From: an uncultured Phycisphaerales bacterium
GTDB lineage: Bacteria; Planctomycetota; Phycisphaerae; Phycisphaerales; SM1A02
DNA length: 9,715 nt
NCBI GenBank assembly: GCA_946886375.1
Contig: CAMPIL010000117.1
Coordinates: 1-9,715, forward strand
Reading direction: 5' to 3'
Positions 1-6,642 of the stretch are shown here, one piece after another (positions within the stretch are counted from its first letter, which is position 1; the number at the start of each line of letters is the position of its first letter). The translations under genes were made by a program, and so were the position numbers. A model generated the notes under the pieces. The model did no database searches and was not told where the DNA came from. It worked only from the letters and a program-made list of their open reading frames with translations.

Positions 1-31
1 CCTTGGCGTTGTTCCCGCGCTCCTTGCTGGA

Positions 32-248
32 TTTCCCCGGCTCAATCTTTCGTTCCTGGGACTCCGCGGAAGTTTCCCCGCGTCTGGGCAAACTTTCATC
101 GCGCCCCTGCAATTGAGCACGCCGCGCCATGAAAAATCCCCGCGGCGCGGGCACTCGACCCCGCAGTCGGGGCACTTCAGGCCCGCTTCCGGGCATTTTG
201 TCCCGGTCCGCATGAATACCTGCGCAGCGCGCAGGCACACTTTCCCCG
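32..248. repeat. Three exact copies of TTTCCCCG
   Basis: The octamer TTTCCCCG occurs at 32-39, 73-80 and 241-248. A related ATCCCCG lies at 136-142 and looser TTCCCG or TCCCGG variants lie nearby. Three exact copies of an octamer in 250 bases is far above chance, even allowing for GC bias. The spacings (41 and 168 bases) are irregular, so this is not an array. It could be a protein-binding motif or the remains of a repetitive element; nothing in the sequence decides this. Confidence 0.4.
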
Positions 249-295
249 CCAATCTTCTCCAACCCATCCCCTGCGCCTGCGCGATCAGCCTGTGC

Positions 296-375
296 GCCTG
301 CGCTGCTGGCGCACGGCCTGGCGCATCCAGCTCTCGCGCTGATGCGCCCAGACCGTGCGCTGCATGTGCGCAGGC
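296..375. repeat. 80-nt imperfect long hairpin
   Basis: The arms pair as follows: 296-303 with 368-375 (8 bp perfect), 309-316 with 353-360 (8 bp perfect, plus two possible G-T pairs outside it), 318-319 with 350-351, 320-327 with 341-348 (8 bp perfect), and 329-331 with 338-340. The terminal loop is the six bases 332-337. That is 29 Watson-Crick pairs, interrupted by one internal loop, one mismatch (317/352) and single-base bulges at 328 and 349. Weaker pairing may continue outward (286-290 with 389-393, 279-283 with 395-399). It has no T-tract, so it is not a classical terminator. Local GCGC-rich composition raises the chance background. Confidence 0.55.
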
Positions 376-453
376 CGCAATCCGGCGCGGCTGGCGCGCG
401 ATCCAAGGCGGCCGGACCCTGCGCCAGCGCATCTGGCTCTTGCGCTGCATCGC
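321..453 (+). repeat. Diverged direct repeat, two 27-nt copies
   Basis: Copies at 321-347 and 427-453 match at 21 of 27 positions, sharing the blocks GCGCATC, GCTCT, GCGCTG and CGC in the same order and spacing. The first copy is the tip of the long hairpin at 296-375. The second forms its own smaller hairpin (425-431 pairs with 441-447, 9-nt loop). Both copies being able to fold supports a duplicated structured element over coincidence, though the simple sequence composition weakens the case. Confidence 0.4.
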
Positions 454-521
454 AAAAAGGCGCGCTTTTGGGACTTTGAGTGAAGTGACGCTGCGGAAAG
501 GGCGATAGGCAATCGTCAGTT

Positions 522-553
522 GGTGATGCGGCGATCCGGTGATGCGGCGATCG
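522..553 (+). repeat. 16-nt tandem duplication
   Basis: The 15-mer GGTGATGCGGCGATC occurs at 522-536 and again at 538-552, a period of 16 bases. Each copy contains GTGATG, so each carries potential start codons; the second would give an upstream in-frame start for the gene I begin at 626. It looks like a recent slippage or duplication event, because the copies are identical. Confidence 0.6.
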
Positions 554-561
554 AGGAAGAT

Positions 562-578
562 CGCCCCGATCCGGGGCG
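562..578. promoter_or_regulatory. Short perfect hairpin upstream of the gene at 626
   Basis: CGCCCCG (562-568) pairs perfectly with CGGGGCG (572-578) around the loop ATC. It has no following T-run, so it is not a standard intrinsic terminator. It sits about 35 bases before the AGGA ribosome binding site of the gene at 626, so it may shape that leader or be an operator. Function is unknown. Confidence 0.3.
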
Positions 579-625
579 TTGGCCGCATCGATGGATCGCA
601 CAACCGCAAGACCAGGACCCCCGCC

Positions 626-1744
626 ATGCCACTGCTTCGCGCACATCGTCGAGATCGCCGCGCCCGTGCCCACAAGGTTCGCAGGCGGCGGAACCTCGCC
701 AAGTTCGTGCCTTCAAGCGACAGCGACTTCGCCATGACTTCGCGCGGCTTCGCGCAGTACGTGTGGACGCACAGGGAAACGCTCGGCATTTCCGATCGCG
801 ATGCGGAATATCTGGGCCGGCTGGTGAAGCATTTCCGCGAAGCGCTTGCAAAGGCGACCAGTCCGCTGACGCGCAACAAGCCTGCGGTTACCGCCAAGAA
901 CAATTGGCGCAAGGAAGCCGAGCAGTGGCTGCGCATGATCGGCGGGAAGATTCGCACCGATCCAACCGTTGAGCCATCGCACAAGCGTGCGCTGCGCCTG
1001 ATTGATCTTCCATCGCGCAAAACCGAATCAGCCTGTCCGCAGCGGCCGCCCGTGCTGCAGTTCATCGGCGCGTGCGATGGCGTGGACGGATCGGTGGGCG
1101 CGGGCAACGGCAGCGGCGTGCACGTGCTGAGGGTGTTCGATGTGCAGACAAATCCAAGGAAGCCGGACTGCGGCGTGGTGCGCAAGGCGCGGCCGGACGG
1201 CGCGGCCGGAATCGAACTTTCGATCGGCTTCATTCCGCAGGATGTTCGCGTGCCGGGCACGGTTCATGAATACATCCATCGAGGCTTCGGCTGGCCCTTG
1301 TTTCATCGCCGGTACACGACGATGACGGTGGAGGTGAAGTTTCCGATGCCGGATCGGCCGATGCTGATCGTGTATTGGGCGCGGTGGACGAACAATGCGG
1401 GCGATCAGGGCCGGTATTGCAAGACGTGCATCGGCCGCGTTGAGGGTTGGCCGAAGGGAATCGGCAAGTTGCTTGAGCCTGCGCCTGCTTCGAGAGTGAG
1501 CGTTCAGCACGGGGCGCAATATGCGTTGCCTGCGATGGAGCCGAAGTTGCTTGAAGGGCAGCGGATGCATGCGACGTACATGCTCATCGGCACGCCTCTT
1601 GCGCTGCCGAAGCGCACGCACGATGGCGAGGATGACGATGTGGATGTGGATATTGATGCGCTGCTGCGTGAGCAGCGGATGCTTCCTGCATCGGTGGTTG
1701 CGGACAGTCCTTCGACGCACGCCGATGCTGCTCCAGGCGCGTAG
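626..1744 (+). CDS. Hypothetical protein of a planctomycete-type family
   Basis: 372 residues, function unknown. I chose the ATG at 626 because AGGA lies at 614-617, 8 bases upstream; in-frame GTG/ATG codons at 539/542 lack this. Residues 5-22 are very rich in Arg and Lys. From about residue 26 (KFVPSSDSDFAM) to about 135 the protein looks helical, with a segment resembling 'KIRTDPTVEPSHKRALRL'. From about 140 it looks like beta-rich sandwich material, including VYWARWTNNAGDQGRY. Residues 333-344 form an Asp/Glu run and the tail is low complexity. The helical bundle followed by a fibronectin-like part resembles, from memory, hypothetical proteins found in many copies in planctomycete genomes. 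There is no signal peptide or membrane segment. It ends 142 bp before the hydrogenase operon, and nothing ties it functionally to hydrogenase. Confidence 0.75.
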   Translation: MPLLRAHRRDRRARAHKVRRRRNLAKFVPSSDSDFAMTSRGFAQYVWTHRETLGISDRDAEYLGRLVKHFREALAKATSPLTRNKPAVTAKNNWRKEAEQWLRMIGGKIRTDPTVEPSHKRALRLIDLPSRKTESACPQRPPVLQFIGACDGVDGSVGAGNGSGVHVLRVFDVQTNPRKPDCGVVRKARPDGAAGIELSIGFIPQDVRVPGTVHEYIHRGFGWPLFHRRYTTMTVEVKFPMPDRPMLIVYWARWTNNAGDQGRYCKTCIGRVEGWPKGIGKLLEPAPASRVSVQHGAQYALPAMEPKLLEGQRMHATYMLIGTPLALPKRTHDGEDDDVDVDIDALLREQRMLPASVVADSPSTHADAAPGA

Positions 1745-1796
1745 TGCCTTCTTCTCATTCGTCTGAAATGCCCGGGAGCGGGCGTGGACTGCGCCG

Positions 1797-1833
1797 GGAT
1801 CGCCCTGACAATTGGGCGCGGTGAGCGCGATCC
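1797..1833. promoter_or_regulatory. Overlapping inverted repeats before the hydrogenase operon
   Basis: GGATCGC (1797-1803) pairs with GCGATCC (1827-1833). Inside, CGCCC (1801-1805) pairs with GGGCG (1814-1818) around an AT-rich loop. The two pairings share bases 1801-1803, so they compete if formed in RNA; as DNA they could be an operator. The element ends 53 bases before the first gene of the operon. A further GCCCG/CGGGC hairpin is at 1770-1774 and 1779-1783. I could not identify a convincing sigma70-type promoter, so where transcription starts is open. Confidence 0.3.
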
Positions 1834-1886
1834 AATCCAATCCTGCCCAGGCGGGGCGCGGCGGCGTTGTGATTCAAAGGCCGCCG

Positions 1887-2513
1887 ATGTCAGCGGATGA
1901 ATTGAGCGCGATCATTCTGCGGCAGGCGGATGAGTGCGCCGACCTCAAGCGCAGTTTCTTTGCGGATAACGCGAAGACGATCATCGAGTGCTGCAGGGCG
2001 ATGGCGTTGCGGTTTGACGCAGGCGGGCGGTTGTTCGCCATGGGCAACGGCGGAAGTTCCTGCGATGCGATTCATTGCTCGGTCGAGTTCATGCACCCGA
2101 TCATCGAGAAACGCCCGGCGCTGCCTTCGATCGCACTGACCACCGACACCGCGATCATGACTGCTGTAGGGAACGATCAGGATTTTGCGATGGTGTTCTC
2201 GCAGCAGTTGCAGATGCTCGGGCGGGCCGGCGACATGCTGCTGGGCACCTCGACCAGCGGCAAATCGGCCAACATCATCCGGGCCATGCGGGTGGCGAAA
2301 GAGATCGGCATGCTGACCATCGGTTTCGCGGGCAAAGACGGCGGGCGGATGGCGGGCTCCAGTTCCGCAGGCGGCGGCGGAGATGAAATCTGCGACTTCT
2401 GCCTCATTGTCCGGAGTTTCAGCATCCCCAGAATTCAGGAAGTGCATCAGACGCTGCTGCACATCGTGTGGGATTTGATTCATGTGATTCGCGGCGAGGA
2501 AGACGTGCTGTAA
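1887..2513 (+). CDS. SIS-domain sugar-phosphate isomerase, GmhA-like
   Basis: 208 residues, the usual length of the sedoheptulose-7-phosphate isomerase family. The ATG at 1887 has AAAGG at 1876-1880; an upstream in-frame TTG at 1812 is unlikely. The family hallmarks are present: GNGGSSCDAIH at 53-63, ALTTDT at 83-88, GNDQDF at 95-100, the phosphate-binding STSGKSAN at 122-129, and RIQEVH at 182-187. The four metal and catalytic positions known from GmhA appear conserved as H63, E67, Q184 and H192. In heptose synthesis this enzyme converts sedoheptulose 7-phosphate to D-glycero-D-manno-heptose 7-phosphate, but here it is the first gene of a hydrogenase operon and its stop overlaps the hypE start by one base. 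I recall SIS genes beside hyp genes in other group 1h clusters; their role there is not established. A Gly/Ser-rich insert (157-165) is unusual. Confidence 0.85.
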   Translation: MSADELSAIILRQADECADLKRSFFADNAKTIIECCRAMALRFDAGGRLFAMGNGGSSCDAIHCSVEFMHPIIEKRPALPSIALTTDTAIMTAVGNDQDFAMVFSQQLQMLGRAGDMLLGTSTSGKSANIIRAMRVAKEIGMLTIGFAGKDGGRMAGSSSAGGGGDEICDFCLIVRSFSIPRIQEVHQTLLHIVWDLIHVIRGEEDVL

Positions 2514-3601
2514 TGACCGTCGCACCTGAACATCCCGGTTCGCTGCTCAACGCGTCCTGCCCGATGCCGCAGATGCACTACGACCATGTCTTGCTTGGTC
2601 ATGGCAGCGGCGGCTTGCTGACGGCCGACCTGGTGAAGCGCGTGTTCGTGCGCGGGTTTGGCGATCCGATTCTCGCGGCGATGGAAGACCAGGCCACGGT
2701 GAGCCTCAACGGCCATACGCCAGTCGGATCGCCACGGCTGGCGTTCACGACGGACTCGTTCGTCGTGCGGCCCTTGTTTTTTCCCGGCGGAGACATTGGC
2801 AAACTCGCGGTCTGCGGGACCGTGAATGATCTCGCGGTCGGCGGCGCGATTCCAAAGTTCATCAGCGCGGCGTTCATTCTTGAAGAAGGACTGCCGATTG
2901 AGACGCTGAAGCGCATCGTCGATTCCATGCGCGAAGCGTGCGAAGGCGCGGGCATCAGCCTCGTCACAGGCGACACGAAGGTCGTGGACCGTGGCAAGGG
3001 CGATGGCGTGTTCATCACCACCAGCGGCATCGGCGTGGTGCCTGCGGGACGGATTCTGTCCATCAGCGCGGCGCGGCCGGGCGATTGCATCATCGTGTCG
3101 GGAACCATCGGCGATCACGGCGTGACGATCATGTCAGCCCGCGAAGGCATTGAGTTTGAAACGCAACTTGAAAGCGATTGCGCTTCGCTGCACGAATTGA
3201 CCCAGCGCATGCTCGAGGCGTGTCCGGACATCCGCTGCATGCGCGATGCCACGCGCGGCGGGATTTCCAGTGCGCTGAATGAACTCGCGGATGCGTCAAA
3301 GGTGGGCGTTGAACTGGATGAACGCGCCATTCCGATACGGGCCGAGGTTCACGCCGCCTGCGAGATGCTGGGGCTTGATCCGCTGTATGTGGCCAACGAA
3401 GGCAAGTTGATCGCCGCGGCGCCCGCGGCGCAGGCGGATTCTGTGTTGGAGGCGATGCGTTCGCATCCCCTGGGGCGGCATGCCGCGATCATCGGCCGCG
3501 TGGTGGAAGAGCCGCGCGGCATGGTCATTCTGAAATCGCTCATCGGGGGAGAACGCGTGGTCACGATGTTGTCCGGGGAGCAGTTGCCTCGGATTTGTTG
3601 A
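2513..3601 (+). CDS. hypE: Hydrogenase maturation factor HypE
   Basis: 362 residues, normal for HypE. HypE belongs to the AIRS/PurM superfamily of ATP-binding proteins. It takes a carbamoyl group from HypF on its C-terminal cysteine and dehydrates it with ATP to a thiocyanate, the source of the two CN ligands of the NiFe site. The glycine motif GHGSGG is at 29-34, the conserved VNDLAVGGA and GDTKVVDRG segments follow, and the protein ends in PRIC, so the modified cysteine is C362. The start is the ATG in TAATG, overlapping the SIS stop by one base, with AGGA at 2497-2500; this implies translational coupling. Its partners HypF, HypC and HypD are not in the window. The gene is complete, with no disruption. 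Confidence 0.95.
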   Translation: MTVAPEHPGSLLNASCPMPQMHYDHVLLGHGSGGLLTADLVKRVFVRGFGDPILAAMEDQATVSLNGHTPVGSPRLAFTTDSFVVRPLFFPGGDIGKLAVCGTVNDLAVGGAIPKFISAAFILEEGLPIETLKRIVDSMREACEGAGISLVTGDTKVVDRGKGDGVFITTSGIGVVPAGRILSISAARPGDCIIVSGTIGDHGVTIMSAREGIEFETQLESDCASLHELTQRMLEACPDIRCMRDATRGGISSALNELADASKVGVELDERAIPIRAEVHAACEMLGLDPLYVANEGKLIAAAPAAQADSVLEAMRSHPLGRHAAIIGRVVEEPRGMVILKSLIGGERVVTMLSGEQLPRIC

Positions 3602-3610
3602 GGGAGTTTT

Positions 3611-3639
3611 GAGTCGCGCTCGACACGCTCAAGCGACTC
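3611..3639. promoter_or_regulatory. Inverted repeat between hypE and hhyS
   Basis: GAGTCGC (3611-3617) pairs perfectly with GCGACTC (3633-3639) across a 15-nt loop. It occupies most of the 54-bp gap, just before the GGAG ribosome binding site (3645-3648) of hhyS. It lacks a T-tract, so it does not look like a terminator. An mRNA processing or stabilising hairpin that lets hhySL be expressed differently from hypE is plausible but not shown. Confidence 0.35.
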
Positions 3640-3655
3640 GGATCGGAGCGCTGCC

Positions 3656-4774
3656 ATGAACGATCAGATGACGCCATCTCCTCTGACCATCCGCACGCCG
3701 GAAGGCGATCTGTCGCTGCCGCAGGTCAAGGAAGTTCACATTTTGTGGACGCCCGACGGCATGAGTTGCGATGGCGACACCATTTCAACCACCGCTGCGA
3801 CCCAGCCGAGCATCGAAGACATCGTGATGGGCGCGATTCCGGGCCTGCCCAAGGTGCACCTGCACAACCGCGTGCTGGCGGCGGAGAACGGCGATGACTT
3901 CATGAAGCACTGGTTCGCTGCCGACCAGGGCAAACTCGATCCGTTCCTGCTTGTTATCGAAGGCTCCATTCCAAACGAGAGCATCAAGGAGGAAGGCTAC
4001 TGGGCCGCCATCGGCTACGACCAGCGCACCGGCCAGCCGATCACCTTGAACGAGTGGATTGATCGACTTGCGCCGAAGGCGTGGGCGGTTGTCGCGGCGG
4101 GAACGTGCGCGACCTACGGTGGAATTCACGCGATGGAGGGCAATCCCACAGGCAGCATGGGGCTGGCGGATTACCTGGGATGGGATTTTCGATCCAAGGC
4201 GGGAGTTCCCATCGTGAACGTGCCGGGTTGTCCTGTGCAGCCCGACAACATGACCGAGACGCTGTTGTACCTGCTCTATCAGGCGGCTGGCCTTGCGCCG
4301 ATGATTCCCCTGGACGACAAGCTGCGCCCGACGTGGCTCTTCGGCAAAACGGTGCACGAAGGATGCGATCGGGCCGGATACTACGAGCAAGGCGACTTCG
4401 CGCATGAATATGGCTCGCCCAAATGCCTGGTGAAAATCGGCTGCTGGGGACCGGTGGTGAACTGCAACGTGACCAAGCGCGGGTGGATGAACGGAATCGG
4501 CGGATGCCCGAACGTCGGCGGCATCTGCATCGCGTGCACCATGCCGGGCTTTCCCGACAAGTTCATGCCGTTCATGGATGAGCCGCCCGGGGCGAAAGTC
4601 TCCGGGGCGTTGGTGGGCTGGTATGGCAAGACCATCCGCCGGCTGCGCTCCATCACGAATCGCACCGTCAACGACGAGCCGACGTGGCGGCACCCGGGTC
4701 CGGAATTGACCACGGGATATCACCCGCGCACGTACGGCCATGAACCCGAACGGCTGGCGTCATCTCGCCCGTGA
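3656..4774 (+). CDS. hhyS: [NiFe] hydrogenase small subunit, group 1h
   Basis: 372 residues. It carries the Fe-S relay that moves electrons from the NiFe site. ATG at 3656 has GGAG 7 bases upstream. Proximal cluster ligands appear to be C38, D41, C151 and C192: the usual CxxC pair is CDGD at 38-41, so one Cys is an Asp. An Asp ligand is known from the actinobacterial-type enzyme of Cupriavidus necator. Distal cluster ligands are H234, C237, C257 and C263; the medial cluster has C270, C291 and C294, in the order typical of the family. C284 is an extra cysteine. There is no Tat RRxFxK leader and no C-terminal membrane helix, so the enzyme is not exported by its own signal, which fits group 1h. 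The whole pattern and the partner at 4828 support group 1h (former group 5), associated with oxidation of atmospheric H2 in aerobes. Confidence 0.95.
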   Translation: MNDQMTPSPLTIRTPEGDLSLPQVKEVHILWTPDGMSCDGDTISTTAATQPSIEDIVMGAIPGLPKVHLHNRVLAAENGDDFMKHWFAADQGKLDPFLLVIEGSIPNESIKEEGYWAAIGYDQRTGQPITLNEWIDRLAPKAWAVVAAGTCATYGGIHAMEGNPTGSMGLADYLGWDFRSKAGVPIVNVPGCPVQPDNMTETLLYLLYQAAGLAPMIPLDDKLRPTWLFGKTVHEGCDRAGYYEQGDFAHEYGSPKCLVKIGCWGPVVNCNVTKRGWMNGIGGCPNVGGICIACTMPGFPDKFMPFMDEPPGAKVSGALVGWYGKTIRRLRSITNRTVNDEPTWRHPGPELTTGYHPRTYGHEPERLASSRP

Positions 4775-4827
4775 TTTCCGCCACCCTTTCGATCGCGCCC
4801 TGAGAGTTCTTCGCTTCGGAGTTTCCC

Positions 4828-6627
4828 ATGACCACCATCACCACTCCACAGGCCCAGCCGCGCACCGGCGCACGCAACCTCGTTGACATGGCGTGGGACC
4901 CGATCACGCGCATCGTGGGCAGCCTGGGCATCTACACCAAGATCGACTTCGACAACAAGCAGGTCGCCCAGTGCCACAGCACATCATCCATCTTCCGCGG
5001 CTACAGCGTGTTCATGAAAGGCAAGGACCCGCGCGATGCGCACTTCATCACCAGCCGCATCTGCGGAATCTGCGGCGACAACCACGCCACCTGCGCGGTC
5101 TACGCGCAGAACATGGCCTTTGGCGTCAAGACGCCGCCCCTGGGCGAGTGGATGATCAATCTGGGTGAAGCCGCCGAATACATGTTCGACCATTGCCTGT
5201 TTCAGGACAACCTGGTGGGCGTGGACTTCTGCGAGCAAATGGTCAAGGCGACCAACCCGGGCGTCTGGGAGCACGCGCAACGCACGGAATCTCCGCACGC
5301 TGCGGACCACGGCTTTCGCACCATCGCCGACATCATGACGGCCCTCAACCCATTCACGGGCGAGTTCTACCGCGAAGCGCTGATGATGAGCCGCGTGACG
5401 CGCGAAATGTTCTGCCTGATGGAAGGCCGGCACGTGCATCCATCGACGCTGTATCCCGGCGGCATCGGGCAGGTGCCCAGCATTCAGGTTTTCACGGATT
5501 ATCTCGTGCGGCTGATGCGCTACGTTGAATTCATGAAAAAGGTCGTGCCGCTGCACGATGACCTTTTTGATTTCATCTACCAGGCGCTTCCCGGTTATGA
5601 GAAGGTCGGCCAGCGCCGCATTCTGCTTGGCTGCTGGGGCGCGTTCAATGACCCCGACACCTGCGATTACCGCTACGAGAACATGAACAACTGGGGCAAG
5701 CACATGTTCGTCACGCCCGGGGTCATCGTTGATGGCAAGCTGGTGACCACCGACCTGGTGGACATCAACCTGGGCATCCGCATTCTGCTGGGCAGTTCGT
5801 ATTACGAAGACTGGCAGGACCGCGGCGAGACGTTCGTCACGCACGATCCGCTGGGCAATCCGGTGGACAAGCGGCATCCGTGGAACCAAACGACCATTCC
5901 CAAGCCGCAGAAGCGCCGCTTCGAGGACAAGTACACATGGGTCATGTCGCCGCGCTGGTACGACAAGCGCACCGGCGATTATCTCGCGCTGGACACCGGC
6001 GGCGGTCCCATCGCGCGGCTGTGGGCCACCGCGCTGGCGGGCACTGTGAACCTCGGCTACGTGCAGGCGGTGCCCAACGGAATCAAAATTCGCTTTCCCA
6101 AGTCAGCCACGAAGGGCGAAACTGAATTTGAATGGAAGATTCCCCAGTGGAGCAACGCCATCGAGCGCAACCGCGCCCGCACGTATTTCCAAGCCTATGC
6201 GGCAGCATGTGCGCTGTACTTCTACGAACGCGCCATCAACGAGGTGTACGCCGGCCGCACCAAGACCTGGAGCGAGTTCAAAGTGCCCAAGGAGGCCATC
6301 GGCTGTGGCTTCCACGAGGCGGTGCGCGGCGTGCTCTCGCATCACGTGGTGATTCGCAACGGCAAGATCGCCAATTACCACCCTTACCCGCCCACGCCTT
6401 GGAACGCCAGTCCGCGCGATGTGTACGGCACGCCCGGCCCCTACGAAGACGCGGTGCAGAACACGCCCATCTTTGAGGAAAACGGGCCGGACGACTTCAA
6501 AGGCGTGGACATCATGCGTGCAGTTCGAAGTTTCGATCCGTGCCTGCCCTGCGGAGTGCACATGTACCTGGGCGGCGGCCGGCAGTTGGACGTGAACCAC
6601 ATGCCAATGTTCGGCGCCCAGCGCTGA
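4828..6627 (+). CDS. hhyL: [NiFe] hydrogenase large subunit, group 1h
   Basis: 599 residues; catalytic subunit holding the NiFe(CN)2CO centre. ATG at 4828 has GGAG at 4818-4821. The L1 motif RICGICGDNH is at 77-86 and the C-terminal motif DPCLPCGVH at 570-578, so the nickel ligands are C79, C82, C572 and C575. HFITSRICGICGDNHATC and the preceding IFRGYSVFMKGKDPRDAH are, as I remember them, signatures of group 1h. The canonical RIEGHLRIE near the N-terminus reads RIVGSLGIY here (28-36), so the usual glutamate is Val30. After H578 there are 21 more residues, the peptide normally clipped by a maturation protease once nickel is in place; no protease gene is in the window. hhyL follows hhyS by 53 bp and forms the heterodimer with it. 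Confidence 0.96.
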   Translation: MTTITTPQAQPRTGARNLVDMAWDPITRIVGSLGIYTKIDFDNKQVAQCHSTSSIFRGYSVFMKGKDPRDAHFITSRICGICGDNHATCAVYAQNMAFGVKTPPLGEWMINLGEAAEYMFDHCLFQDNLVGVDFCEQMVKATNPGVWEHAQRTESPHAADHGFRTIADIMTALNPFTGEFYREALMMSRVTREMFCLMEGRHVHPSTLYPGGIGQVPSIQVFTDYLVRLMRYVEFMKKVVPLHDDLFDFIYQALPGYEKVGQRRILLGCWGAFNDPDTCDYRYENMNNWGKHMFVTPGVIVDGKLVTTDLVDINLGIRILLGSSYYEDWQDRGETFVTHDPLGNPVDKRHPWNQTTIPKPQKRRFEDKYTWVMSPRWYDKRTGDYLALDTGGGPIARLWATALAGTVNLGYVQAVPNGIKIRFPKSATKGETEFEWKIPQWSNAIERNRARTYFQAYAAACALYFYERAINEVYAGRTKTWSEFKVPKEAIGCGFHEAVRGVLSHHVVIRNGKIANYHPYPPTPWNASPRDVYGTPGPYEDAVQNTPIFEENGPDDFKGVDIMRAVRSFDPCLPCGVHMYLGGGRQLDVNHMPMFGAQR

Positions 6628-6642
6628 GAAGGATTGCTCGCA

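Larger units (their letters stand above)
1..625. other. Structured, apparently noncoding region
   Basis: I find no convincing gene in this stretch. Open frames exist on both strands but have weak TTG-type starts, no good ribosome binding site, and composition dominated by alternating GCGC and CTGCGC runs. What it does hold is repeat structure: a thrice-repeated C-rich octamer, an 80-nt imperfect hairpin, a diverged direct repeat, a 16-nt tandem duplication and a short perfect hairpin, each listed separately. I saw no clear -35/-10 promoter pair, tRNA or rRNA. It may be the 5' regulatory region of the gene at 626, a decayed coding region, or an intergenic repeat element. Confidence 0.6.

Noticed and set aside
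1..267. A - strand reading frame open from ATG at 267 to the left edge, with cysteine pairs (KCPEAGLKCPDCGVECP) resembling a zinc ribbon
   Set aside because: No ribosome binding site that I can see, and its last third uses AGG, AGA and GGA codons that the real genes here avoid. The cysteines come from simple TGC-rich sequence. A partial gene extending left cannot be excluded.
296..453. CRISPR array or IS end suggested by the repeats
   Set aside because: Only two diverged copies, no regular spacers, no transposase gene and no target-site duplication.
113..508. A + strand reading frame of 131 codons
   Set aside because: It starts at TTG without a ribosome binding site, has Cys/Ala/Arg-rich low-complexity text from CTGCGC repeats, and lies over the long hairpin.
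476..508. A possible TTGAGT ... CGATAG promoter
   Set aside because: The spacer is 21 bases and the -10 match is poor, so I do not call it.
1770..1783. GCCCG/CGGGC hairpin as terminator for the gene at 626
   Set aside because: Only 5 bp and no following T-run; not enough to call a terminator.
1028..1840. A 270-codon reading frame on the - strand opposite the gene at 626
   Set aside because: Arg/His-rich antisense shadow of a GC-rich gene; no recognisable family text.
3785..4741. Long - strand reading frame opposite hhyS (and a similar one at 4984-5889 opposite hhyL)
   Set aside because: Typical antisense shadows of strongly biased GC-rich genes; the sense proteins are unmistakable hydrogenase subunits.
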